The translations under genes were made by a program, and so were the position numbers. Below are positions 1-6,964 of a DNA stretch of 9,970 bases, in pieces. The stretch comes from Clostridiales bacterium. Its GTDB lineage: Bacteria; Bacillota; Clostridia; Christensenellales; Aristaeellaceae. The stretch is taken from positions 1 through 9,970 of the forward strand of contig JAAZEI010000320.1 in assembly GCA_012512355.1 (NCBI GenBank), read 5' to 3'. The first letter of the stretch is position 1; every line of letters begins with the position of its first letter. A model generated the notes under the pieces. That model saw nothing but the letters and a program-made list of their open reading frames with translations, had not been told where the DNA came from and did no database searches.

Positions 1-1300
1 ATATATAGGTATTAAAAGCAGACCCTATGAGATTCACAGGCCGCAGCTGCAATTCCGGCAGGTGCCGGGATGCATGCATCTGTTCTGGCTCTGGCTCTGG
101 CTCAACGGTTTCGTTTTTTGCGGAGGGCGGACTGCCGTCTGCCTTTTCCCAGGAAGATGAGCGCATGCTCATCGCGGACGCTGGGAAAGCAGATGGAGGC
201 TGCGGCGCAGTGGCCTGATGGGCGCTGGCCTCCTGCCTGGAAAGCTGGGTCACCGGCACTCCGGGCGGTGTAGGGGGAGGCGGATATAGCGGTGGCGGTG
301 TGATGTCGGCGGCTCCGGGGCTTAAAGCATCTGCCACAATCTGTCTGAGCGCATCCTGAACTTTTCTCTCATCAGCAAACCGTACTTCCCATTTGTTTGG
401 GTGAACATTCACGTCAACTGCCTCGTAGGGCAGTTCAAGATACAGTATGCACATGGGAAAACGTCCTATCATCACGCGCTGGCGGCATGCTTCCTCAAGC
501 GCCTGGGACAGCAAGGCGCTGCGCAGGGTGCGGCCATTGATGAAAAACTGCTGCTGACTTCGGTTGCCTCGGGACAGTTCACCAACACCCACAAATCCGG
601 ACAGGAGTAGGCCTTGTTCATTGCCCTCAACTTTGATCAGGGCGCGCAGAGTGTTGATGCCATAAATACTCATCACGGCTGTATCAAGCTGGCCGTCACC
701 GGGACTGAAAAAAACCTGTTTTCCATCTGAAATAAAGCGGAAGCTGATTTGGGGATGCGACAAAATAAGCCTTTGCATCAGTTCAGCCACCAATTGGGCT
801 TCAGCTGAGGGTTTTTTCATAAATTTGCGGCGAACAGGGGCAGAATAAAAAAGATCTTTGACGGTGATGGCGGTGCCTTCAGCACAAGCGGCAGGCCGAA
901 TATCTGTAATCTGCCCGCCCATATTTTCAATGAGCATGCCGCTTGTTTCACCGCGAAGCCGGGACAGGAGGCTCACTTTTGCAACCGCTGCAATGGAGCT
1001 CAAAGCCTCTCCTCGAAAACCTAGTGTCGCGATGTGCGTCAGGTCCTCCTGCGAGCGCAGTTTGCTCGTTGCGTGGCGCTCAAATGCCATTCTCAGTTCG
1101 CTTTGCGGTATGCCGCTGCCGTTATCGATTACGCGAATCAAACTCAGCCCGCCCTCTTTGATATCAACTGTGATAGAGGTTGCGCCGGCATCCATGCTGT
1201 TCTCGACCAATTCCTTGACAGCTGCGCTGGGTCTTTCAACCACTTCGCCTGCAGCGATGTGGCCAATGGTTTCAGGACTTAACTTTATTATTTTTTGCAT
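1..1300 (-). CDS. mutL: DNA mismatch repair protein MutL (3' end outside window)
   Basis: MutL couples mismatch recognition by MutS to strand incision. The reading frame from the ATG at 1300 stays open for 433 codons to the window edge. The N-terminal GHKL ATPase domain is clear: AAGEVVERP at 16-24, KELVENSMDAG at 29-39 (E30 matches the catalytic Glu and N34 the Mg-binding Asn of E. coli MutL), DNGSGI at 59-64 and GFRGEAL at 94-100. The transducer domain carries the conserved DVNVHPNKWEVRF with its ATP-contacting Lys. A Pro/Ala/Glu-rich linker spans about 334-418, and the last visible residues (LIGSAFNTYI, 424-433) match the start of the C-terminal dimerisation domain. The endonuclease motif, if present, lies beyond the window. 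The start is supported by GAGG eight bases upstream, overlapping the mutS stop. It is cotranscribed with mutS, 10 bases away. The assignment is secure; completeness of the 3' end cannot be judged. Confidence 0.97.
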   Translation of the reverse strand, partial: MQKIIKLSPETIGHIAAGEVVERPSAAVKELVENSMDAGATSITVDIKEGGLSLIRVIDNGSGIPQSELRMAFERHATSKLRSQEDLTHIATLGFRGEALSSIAAVAKVSLLSRLRGETSGMLIENMGGQITDIRPAACAEGTAITVKDLFYSAPVRRKFMKKPSAEAQLVAELMQRLILSHPQISFRFISDGKQVFFSPGDGQLDTAVMSIYGINTLRALIKVEGNEQGLLLSGFVGVGELSRGNRSQQQFFINGRTLRSALLSQALEEACRQRVMIGRFPMCILYLELPYEAVDVNVHPNKWEVRFADERKVQDALRQIVADALSPGAADITPPPLYPPPPTPPGVPVTQLSRQEASAHQATAPQPPSAFPASAMSMRSSSWEKADGSPPSAKNETVEPEPEPEQMHASRHLPELQLRPVNLIGSAFNTYI

Positions 1301-1310
1301 GTGATCATCC

Positions 1311-3908
1311 TCATAGGCTTCGAGCCTTCTCACGCAGAAGGAATAGGGCGCTCAGCGCATCCATCGGGCTCATGGTCAGGACATCCATCTGGCTGAGTTC
1401 TTCAACAAGTTCACTTTTTCCCACATCAAACATTTGCATCTGCTGTTTTTTTCCCGCTCTGCCCTTTTCAAGGATGCCTTTGCCGATGGCATTCTGATTG
1501 AAGTTATTGGCTTCAAGCCTCGCTTGTATCTCCATCGCGCGAGCGATGACAGGTCGGGGCACACCGGCTAGGCTAGCAACATAGGTGCCAAAGCTCTTGT
1601 CAGCGCCTCCGTGTTTGATTTTACGAAGGAAAATGACTTCCTCACCCATCTCCTGAACACTGACGCAGCAGTTGACCACGCCTTCCAGGCTGCCTTCCAG
1701 CTCTGAGAGTTCGTGATAGTGGGTCGCAAATAGTGTCTTTGCACCGCTTTTCTTTTTGTCAGTTAAATATTCAACCGCAGCCCAAGCAATGGCAAGGCCG
1801 TCAAAAGTGCCAGTACCCCGGCCGATTTCATCGAGTATAATCAGGGATTTCGGGGTAGCACTTCTAAGAATATAGGCAAGTTCGCTCATTTCAACCATGA
1901 AAGTTGACTGTCCGCCGGCCAGGTCATCGGCAGCGCCGATGCGGGTAAAAATATTGTCTGTCAGCGCGATGTCAGCACTCTGTGCCGGGACAAAGCTGCC
2001 GATATGCGTCATCAGCACAATCAGGGCGGTCTGGCGCATGTAGGTCGATTTACCTGACATGTTCGGACCCGTCAGGATCAGCATGCGCTTGAGGTCATTG
2101 TCCATATCCACATCATTTGGCACAAAACTCTGGTCACTAAGCGTTTTTTCAACCACGGGATGCCGGCCGTCTTTAATCAGCAGCCGGCCCTCATTGTTTA
2201 ATAAAGGACGGGTATAACTGTTTTCCCGTGCGACGCGGGAAAGGGACAGGAAGGCATCAAGGGTTTTAAATCCCAGTGCTGTGCTCTGCAGCTGTGGCAA
2301 ATGTCCCAATAGCGTTTCTCTTATTTCGCCAAACAGCTCATTTTCCAGGCGCAGGCTCTCGCTTTGCGCGCCGGTGATCTTGCGTTCAAGCTCCCTCAAT
2401 TCATCTGTCACATATCGTTCAGAATTGGCCAGGGTCTGGCGTCTGATATAATGTGCGGGAACGGCGGAATAGTTTGATTTAGTTACTTCGATAAAGTAGC
2501 CAAAAATACGGTTAAACTGCACCTTGAGGTTTTTGATGCCGGTATTTTCACGCTCACGCGCTTCAAATTCCATTAGCCACCGTTTGCCCAGGGTTGTCGC
2601 AGCTCGGTATTCATCAAGCGTCAGGCTGTAGCCGGCCTTGATGATGCCGCCGTCTGCCATGTTCATAGGAGGATCAGGGTCGATGGCAGTTTCAAGCAGG
2701 TCAGTAAGTTCTGTCAAGGGCTGCATGCCTGATAAAGCCTGTATAATGTCTTGCGACTGCAGGTTGTCCAGCAGTGCCACAACAGGAGGCACCTGATGCA
2801 AGGATCGCAGCAGGGACAGGCAATCCCTGGCATTGAGCGTTTTATAAGAAACACGGCTGAGCAATCGTTCCATATCATAGACCTGGCCCAAATGCTCAAG
2901 AAGTGCTGCTGACACAACAGGCTGGTCATACAGCGTTTGCACTGCCAGCAGCCGCCGTTCTATTTTCTCGCGCTGCAGCAAGGGCTGCTCAACCCAGCTG
3001 CGCAGCAGCCGGCCGCCCATGGCGGTGGCGGTCTTGTCAAGCAGCCACAGCAGTGACCCATAGGCAGAGCCGCTGCGGAGGCTCTGAGTCAGTTCCAGAT
3101 TTCGCCTGGTCGTGATATCAAGGGGCATGCTGTCATTTTCAAAGACGAATTTTAGATGAATGATATGTTTTAAGTCTGTCATTTGTGTTTTTTTAAGATA
3201 ATGAAGCAGCGCGCCGGCAGCAATGGCTTCAGCCTGCAAATCGGTGTTGAGGCCAAGCGCATCCAAGCTGCCCACTTCAAAGTGCGAAAAAAGCTGTTCT
3301 TTGGCAGAGCTTAAGGTAAAAGCTGAATGTGAATAGCCTTGAAGATAACCGTCTGTTAAAGAACGCAGCTTGTCCGGAGCGTTGCAGATCATTTCGCTGG
3401 GCCGATAAGCTGCCAGGGTGGCGGCAAGCCCTTTGTCAGAGTCAGAAGTTTTGTGCACAAAAAACTCGCCTGTCGTGACATCACAAAATGCGAGACCGGA
3501 TTTTTTGCCGCTGAGGTAAACAGCGCAGAGGAAGTTGTTGGCACGCTCATTGAGGGTACCATAATCGCTGATTGTCCCGGGTGTGACAACCCGAAGCACT
3601 TCACGCCTTACAATGCCTTTGGCAAGCGCCGGGTCTTCAGTCTGTTCGCAAATGGCGACTTTATGACCTTTTGCTATCAGTCGAGCGATGTAGCCATCCG
3701 CTGCGTGGTGAGGGACACCGCACATCGGTGCCCTTTCTTTGAGACCGCATTCTCGACCCGTCAGGGTTAGTTCCAGTTCACGGCTGGCAAGCAGTGCATC
3801 ATCAAAAAACATCTCATAAAAATCCCCGAGGCGGTAAAATAGTATCGCATCAGGGTAATTTTGCTTGATTTCCATATATTGCTGCATCATGGGTGTAAGC
3901 TGGGACAT
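1311..3908 (-). CDS. mutS: DNA mismatch repair protein MutS
   Basis: MutS is the ATP-dependent mismatch-recognition clamp that binds mispairs and recruits MutL. At 865 aa it has the usual length of bacterial MutS1. The N-terminal mismatch-binding domain shows FYRLGDFYEMF with the Phe-x-Glu wedge at F30/E32, followed by the conserved APMCGVPHHA and ICEQTEDP segments. The core and lever region contains the family-typical LELTQSLRSGSAYGSLLWLLDKT stretch. The C-terminal ABC-type ATPase has Walker A GPNMSGKS at 614-621 and Walker B LDEIGRGT with D693/E694, followed by the FATHYHEL switch-type motif. Gly700 follows DEIGRGT where Ser is usual. The ATG at 3908 is preceded by a strong AAGGAG at five bases. 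It sits 68 bases after the YmcA-like gene, with a palindrome between, and 10 bases before mutL. The assignment is secure. Confidence 0.98.
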   Translation of the reverse strand: MSQLTPMMQQYMEIKQNYPDAILFYRLGDFYEMFFDDALLASRELELTLTGRECGLKERAPMCGVPHHAADGYIARLIAKGHKVAICEQTEDPALAKGIVRREVLRVVTPGTISDYGTLNERANNFLCAVYLSGKKSGLAFCDVTTGEFFVHKTSDSDKGLAATLAAYRPSEMICNAPDKLRSLTDGYLQGYSHSAFTLSSAKEQLFSHFEVGSLDALGLNTDLQAEAIAAGALLHYLKKTQMTDLKHIIHLKFVFENDSMPLDITTRRNLELTQSLRSGSAYGSLLWLLDKTATAMGGRLLRSWVEQPLLQREKIERRLLAVQTLYDQPVVSAALLEHLGQVYDMERLLSRVSYKTLNARDCLSLLRSLHQVPPVVALLDNLQSQDIIQALSGMQPLTELTDLLETAIDPDPPMNMADGGIIKAGYSLTLDEYRAATTLGKRWLMEFEARERENTGIKNLKVQFNRIFGYFIEVTKSNYSAVPAHYIRRQTLANSERYVTDELRELERKITGAQSESLRLENELFGEIRETLLGHLPQLQSTALGFKTLDAFLSLSRVARENSYTRPLLNNEGRLLIKDGRHPVVEKTLSDQSFVPNDVDMDNDLKRMLILTGPNMSGKSTYMRQTALIVLMTHIGSFVPAQSADIALTDNIFTRIGAADDLAGGQSTFMVEMSELAYILRSATPKSLIILDEIGRGTGTFDGLAIAWAAVEYLTDKKKSGAKTLFATHYHELSELEGSLEGVVNCCVSVQEMGEEVIFLRKIKHGGADKSFGTYVASLAGVPRPVIARAMEIQARLEANNFNQNAIGKGILEKGRAGKKQQMQMFDVGKSELVEELSQMDVLTMSPMDALSALFLLREKARSL

Positions 3909-3913
3909 GCTGT

Positions 3914-3919
3914 CTCCTT
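3914..3919 (-). promoter_or_regulatory. Ribosome binding site of mutS
   Basis: AAGGAG on the minus strand lies five bases before the mutS ATG. It is 10 bases downstream of the end of the 36-bp palindrome. Five of its bases (AGGAG) could pair with CTCCT in the downstream arm of that palindrome (3938-3942), so its accessibility could depend on the upstream structure; that pairing is inference. Confidence 0.85.
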
Positions 3920-3929
3920 ATGGGGTAGC

Positions 3930-3965
3930 TGTGTTCCAGGAGCAAGCGCTTGCTCCTGGAACACA
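3930..3965. repeat. Perfect 36-bp palindrome between ymcA-like gene and mutS
   Basis: Each 18-base arm (TGTGTTCCAGGAGCAAGC on the minus strand) is followed immediately by its exact reverse complement, with the centre between 3947 and 3948. Symmetry breaks at the next pair on both sides. In RNA it would form a long stable hairpin closed by a small loop taken from the arm centre. It begins 11 bases after the YmcA-like stop codon and ends 21 bases before the mutS ATG. No T-tract follows it on either strand, so it is not a standard intrinsic terminator. Possible roles are RNA processing, 3'-end stabilisation, partial attenuation or a protein-binding site; I found no second copy in the window. Confidence 0.9.
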
Positions 3966-3976
3966 TGAAAAACACA

Positions 3977-4390
3977 TTACCTTGTGGTGCCGCAGCCGCT
4001 GCAGCCGGCACAGCCACCGCTGCCGCACGCGCTTTCTTCATGCTCTTCTTTTGGGTTGAGCGTATTTTCAAGAATATTATTGACTTCCTGCATTAAATGG
4101 CTGAAGCCTTCCCGTGATTTGTTCAGGGTGGCCAAGCTGTCACTTTGGGACAGTGTCTCTTCAATTCTGCTGATTTCAAGACGCAGGGCGTCCATGGCGC
4201 CGTGATCAGGCTCTGACTCCAGTTCTTCTTGCTGCATATTTTGGCGCAGGAGAGAATATTCCCGGTACAGGCTCTGGAGCTGGGTATCGGCCAAGGCCGC
4301 CTCCTCCTGCTTTTGCATGGCAGCGAATTCAGTGCTCTCCCGCAAAAGTGAGCCCAAATCCTGCGTTGCTTTTAAAATGGATTCGTTCAT
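3977..4390 (-). CDS. YlbF/YmcA-family (RicA-like) protein with Cys-rich C-terminal tail
   Basis: This is a small, almost entirely helical protein of the YlbF/YmcA (DUF964/Com_YlbF) family. In Bacillus subtilis YmcA (RicA) works with YlbF and YaaT in an Fe-S-containing complex that supports RNase Y-dependent mRNA maturation and development. The placement between miaB and mutS-mutL matches Bacillus ymcA (there, cotE intervenes), so a YmcA/RicA-type identity is the best reading. The sequence shows a charged helical core over about 5-112, then an acidic spacer and a tail with Cys at 122, 127, 130 and 133 (C-x4-C-x2-C-x2-C), suggesting Fe-S or metal binding. I chose the ATG at 4390: it overlaps the miaB stop as TGATG and has AAGGAG eight bases upstream, giving 137 aa. 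A TTG at 4393 is the alternative (one more residue). YlbF and YaaT partners are not in the window. Confidence 0.85.
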   Translation of the reverse strand: MNESILKATQDLGSLLRESTEFAAMQKQEEAALADTQLQSLYREYSLLRQNMQQEELESEPDHGAMDALRLEISRIEETLSQSDSLATLNKSREGFSHLMQEVNNILENTLNPKEEHEESACGSGGCAGCSGCGTTR

Positions 4391-5811
4391 CAATCTTTCT
4401 CCTTTTCAAGTTCGCCGCGCAGCGTGTTGCTGCCGGCTCCTGTTATCTCAACGGGTACGATTTGGCCAATCAGGCTCTCATCGCCCCCGGTGAAGTTGAC
4501 GGAGATATTTCTGCCGCATTTGCCGGACATTTGTGTCTTGCGCCTTGCAGAAACACCTTCGACAAGTATACCCGTTTTTTCGCCTTTCATGTTAGCGAGA
4601 ACCTCTTTGGTGATGCCTGTCTGCAGTTGAATCAGGCGATTAATGCGATGGCTTGCCACCTCTGATTCTATCATATCGGCAAAATTGGCAGCCCTGGTTC
4701 CGGTGCGTTTTGAATAGATAAAAGTGAATGCACTGTCAAAACGCACCCTGTCTACCAATTCCAGGGTTTTTTCAAAATCCGCTTCTGTTTCACCAGGGAA
4801 AGCGACAATCAAATCGGTCGTCAGACCTATGTCGGGCAGAGCTTGCCGCAGCCGACCCACCTTGTCCAGATAGCTTTCTGCTGTGTATCCCCTGTTCATT
4901 GCCAACAGCATGCTGTTGCTGCCGGACTGGATGGGCAGGTGAAGATGAGGGGCAAGCGCTTGACTGTTTGCGTACACCTCAATGAGTTCGTCTGACAAGT
5001 CTTTGGGGTGGCTGGTCATAAAGCGCAGACGGGCTATTCCTGTCTCTTCCAGCCTTTGCAAAAGTTGAGGGAAGGACATTTCACCCGTATCATTTCCAAA
5101 GGAATTGACGTTTTGTCCCAGCAAAGTAATTTCCCTGACGCCGTCTTTGACCAGCCCTTGCGCTTCTTTGAGGATATCATCTGCTTTTCTGGAGCGCTCG
5201 CGGCCGCGCACATACGGAACGATGCAGTAAGAGCAGAAGTTATTGCACCCATACATGATATTGATATAGGCTTTAAAATCTGAATCCCTCAATACTGGCA
5301 ATCCTTCTGCGATGGTAGACTCTTCCCGGCTTACATCAATTACACGCTGCTTTTCATCGACCAGCTGGAACAGATATTCAGGCAGTCGGTAGAGGGTGCC
5401 CGTACCAAAAGCAAGGTCTACAAAAGAATATTTTTTGAGGACTGTTTCTGCCATTCCTTTTTGCTGCATCATACAGCCGCAGATTCCGATGAGCATCTCG
5501 GGTCTCTTTTTTTTGATTTCATTGAGCCAAGTGATGTTGCCAAGCGCTTTGCGTTCAGCATTATCCCTGATACAGCAGGTATTAAAGAGCACCAAATCTG
5601 CCTCTTCGCGCTGGGTACAGCGGGTAAGGCCCATATGCTGCAAGGTGCCTGCCAGGGTTTCTGAGTCATGGGTGTTCATTTGGCAGCCAAATGTGACGAT
5701 GTGATAGCTTTTGGGGCGATCGGGATGCGAGGCCACCAGCCTCGCAAAGCGCTCCTGGATGTTGAGGGTTTCCTGGTCTATGTGTAGGACGGCTTCACGC
5801 GTCAAGCTCAT
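4390..5811 (-). CDS. miaB: tRNA-2-methylthio-N6-dimethylallyladenosine synthase MiaB
   Basis: MiaB is a radical SAM methylthiotransferase that converts i6A37 to ms2i6A37 in tRNAs reading UNN codons. The three parts of the family are in order. The N-terminal UPF0004 domain has auxiliary-cluster cysteines C43 (FGCQMN), C79 (NTCCIRD) and C113 (GICGCM). The radical SAM core has C189-x3-C193-x2-C196 in YGCNNFCSYCIVPYVRGRE. A C-terminal TRAM RNA-binding domain covers roughly 410-470. The NNFCSYCIVPYVRGRE signature favours MiaB over MtaB or RimO. Length (473 aa) is ordinary. The ATG at 5811 overlaps the end of the RNase gene by 17 bases, and AAGGAGG sits only three bases upstream. An in-frame TTG at codon 3 (5805) would have a more usual spacing of nine, so the exact start is uncertain by two residues. 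The stop overlaps the YmcA-like start by one base. Confidence 0.96.
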   Translation of the reverse strand: MSLTREAVLHIDQETLNIQERFARLVASHPDRPKSYHIVTFGCQMNTHDSETLAGTLQHMGLTRCTQREEADLVLFNTCCIRDNAERKALGNITWLNEIKKKRPEMLIGICGCMMQQKGMAETVLKKYSFVDLAFGTGTLYRLPEYLFQLVDEKQRVIDVSREESTIAEGLPVLRDSDFKAYINIMYGCNNFCSYCIVPYVRGRERSRKADDILKEAQGLVKDGVREITLLGQNVNSFGNDTGEMSFPQLLQRLEETGIARLRFMTSHPKDLSDELIEVYANSQALAPHLHLPIQSGSNSMLLAMNRGYTAESYLDKVGRLRQALPDIGLTTDLIVAFPGETEADFEKTLELVDRVRFDSAFTFIYSKRTGTRAANFADMIESEVASHRINRLIQLQTGITKEVLANMKGEKTGILVEGVSARRKTQMSGKCGRNISVNFTGGDESLIGQIVPVEITGAGSNTLRGELEKEKD

Positions 5812-6964
5812 CTTCCTCCTTGTATATCACGCCCTTGCCAGAACAGCGGGGGCAGGGGATCAGTGTTTCGCCAAGCAGCGGTTCATCTGTTTTTTTACGG
5901 GTCAATTCCAGAAAGCCAAGGCTGGTAAAGCCATGTACAGAACACTTGACAGGATCTTTCGCCAAAGTTTCCTGCAGGCTTAGCAGCACTTCTTCACGTT
6001 CTGAAGAAGAGGCCATATCGATAAAGTCGATGAGAACGATGCCGCCTATTCGCCGCAGACGAAGCAGCCTGGCAATTTCTTTCGCGGCTTCGATATTTGT
6101 GTAGAGCAGCGTCCTTGCCCTGTCCTTGCCTGCGATGTTTTGTCCTGTATTGACATCGATAACGGTCATGGCCTCACATGGGTCAATCATCAGCGTTGCT
6201 CCGCTTTTAAGGTGGATCTTTCGCCGCAGAGATTTTTGCAGTTTGTGCGCCACTTCATACAATTGCATGGGATTGGCGGTTTTTGTGACCGCGATGCCAT
6301 AGTCAGGAAGGTTTTCCGGCTCGTTGCACAGTATCTTTTGAGGAACATCCTTCCCGTCCCGCAAAAGCCGCAGCACCGCGTCAGGGGAGGAGAGAATCAG
6401 GGCAGGGGCTGTGGAGCTGTCTGCTTTTTCTTTGATCTTCTCAAACTGAAGTTTTAAAGATTCAATCTCCTGCGCAATCAGATGGCGGTCCGTCTTCAGA
6501 CTTTCCTCCCTGAGAAACAGCCCCATACCTTGCGGCGCCAGTGCCCTGGCCAGTTGGGTAAGCTCCCTTCGCTGCGCATCTTTTCGGATTCGCTTTGAAA
6601 TGCTGATTCCGCTTTGGTTGGGAAGCAGCATACAAAGGCTGCCTGTCAGGGACAGCTTCGCAGTCATATAAGCTGCTTTGCCCGGTAAAGGCGGTTTTTT
6701 TACCTGGACAAGAAGAATATCGCCCGGCATTGGCTGGGCGCCTCCCGGGATTTCGTTAAAGGGCAAAAATCCATCCTGACCGGCTGTCAGGCGGACAAAA
6801 GCTGCTTGCAAGTTCTTCATGACCCGGGTGATGCGGCCCAGGTATATTTCTTCCGCTTTGATTTGACCCGCGTCAGCGCTTTGATGGTACTCCAGAAGCT
6901 GACCGTCCTCCAAAAGCGCGATCTCTCGATGGGTACCTTCAATTTGGATTAGCAGAAGGCTCAC
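5795..6964 (-). CDS. rng: RNase E/G-family endoribonuclease
   Basis: This is a single-strand-specific endoribonuclease of the RNase E/G family, expected to act in rRNA/mRNA processing. Using the GTG at 6964 it is 389 aa. After an RNase H-like first strand (LLLIQIEGTHREIALLEDGQ) comes the S1 domain (about 38-75: EEIYLGRITRVMKNLQAAFV). The DNase I-like catalytic part has D270 in TVIDVNTG and D313 in LIDFIDM, matching E. coli RNase E D303 and D346 with the same 43-residue spacing. The Zn-link cysteines are C371 and C374 (CPRCSGKG), again at the E. coli distance. The protein ends 15 residues after C374, lacking the C-terminal extension of E. coli RNase G. The usual RTAG of the 5'-end sensor reads REES (152-155). 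I preferred the GTG because it makes a GTGA overlap with the DUF2344 stop and has GGAGG four bases upstream; the open frame extends to 7021 but would overlap that gene by 61 bases. Confidence 0.93.
   Translation of the reverse strand: MSLLLIQIEGTHREIALLEDGQLLEYHQSADAGQIKAEEIYLGRITRVMKNLQAAFVRLTAGQDGFLPFNEIPGGAQPMPGDILLVQVKKPPLPGKAAYMTAKLSLTGSLCMLLPNQSGISISKRIRKDAQRRELTQLARALAPQGMGLFLREESLKTDRHLIAQEIESLKLQFEKIKEKADSSTAPALILSSPDAVLRLLRDGKDVPQKILCNEPENLPDYGIAVTKTANPMQLYEVAHKLQKSLRRKIHLKSGATLMIDPCEAMTVIDVNTGQNIAGKDRARTLLYTNIEAAKEIARLLRLRRIGGIVLIDFIDMASSSEREEVLLSLQETLAKDPVKCSVHGFTSLGFLELTRKKTDEPLLGETLIPCPRCSGKGVIYKEEDELDA
5815..5821 (-). promoter_or_regulatory. Ribosome binding site of miaB
   Basis: AAGGAGG on the minus strand lies inside the last codons of the RNase E/G gene. 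It is three bases from the ATG at 5811 and nine from the in-frame TTG at 5805. The short spacing to ATG leaves the choice between these two starts open. Confidence 0.7.

Noticed and set aside
79..104. Tandem hexamer as a stand-alone repeat element
   Set aside because: It has only about three units, is in frame, and encodes the Glu-Pro stretch of the MutL linker.
858..1304. Plus-strand open frame of 148 codons
   Set aside because: It is exactly antisense to the conserved ATPase domain of mutL; the product has no recognisable features and the opposite strand explains the sequence fully.
3453..3770. Plus-strand open frame of 105 codons
   Set aside because: It is antisense to the N-terminal mismatch-binding domain of mutS, with no supporting signals.
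3930..3965. Palindrome as an intrinsic terminator
   Set aside because: Neither strand has a T-tract after the hairpin; the minus strand continues AGCTACCCC. The T-run on the minus strand lies before the hairpin, which is the wrong side.
3850..4071. Minus-strand frame running through the palindrome, possibly a leader peptide before mutS (ATG at 3966)
   Set aside because: No ribosome binding site precedes the ATG, the frame runs over 50 bases into mutS in another frame, and its residues just reflect the palindrome. It lacks any attenuation-type codon run.
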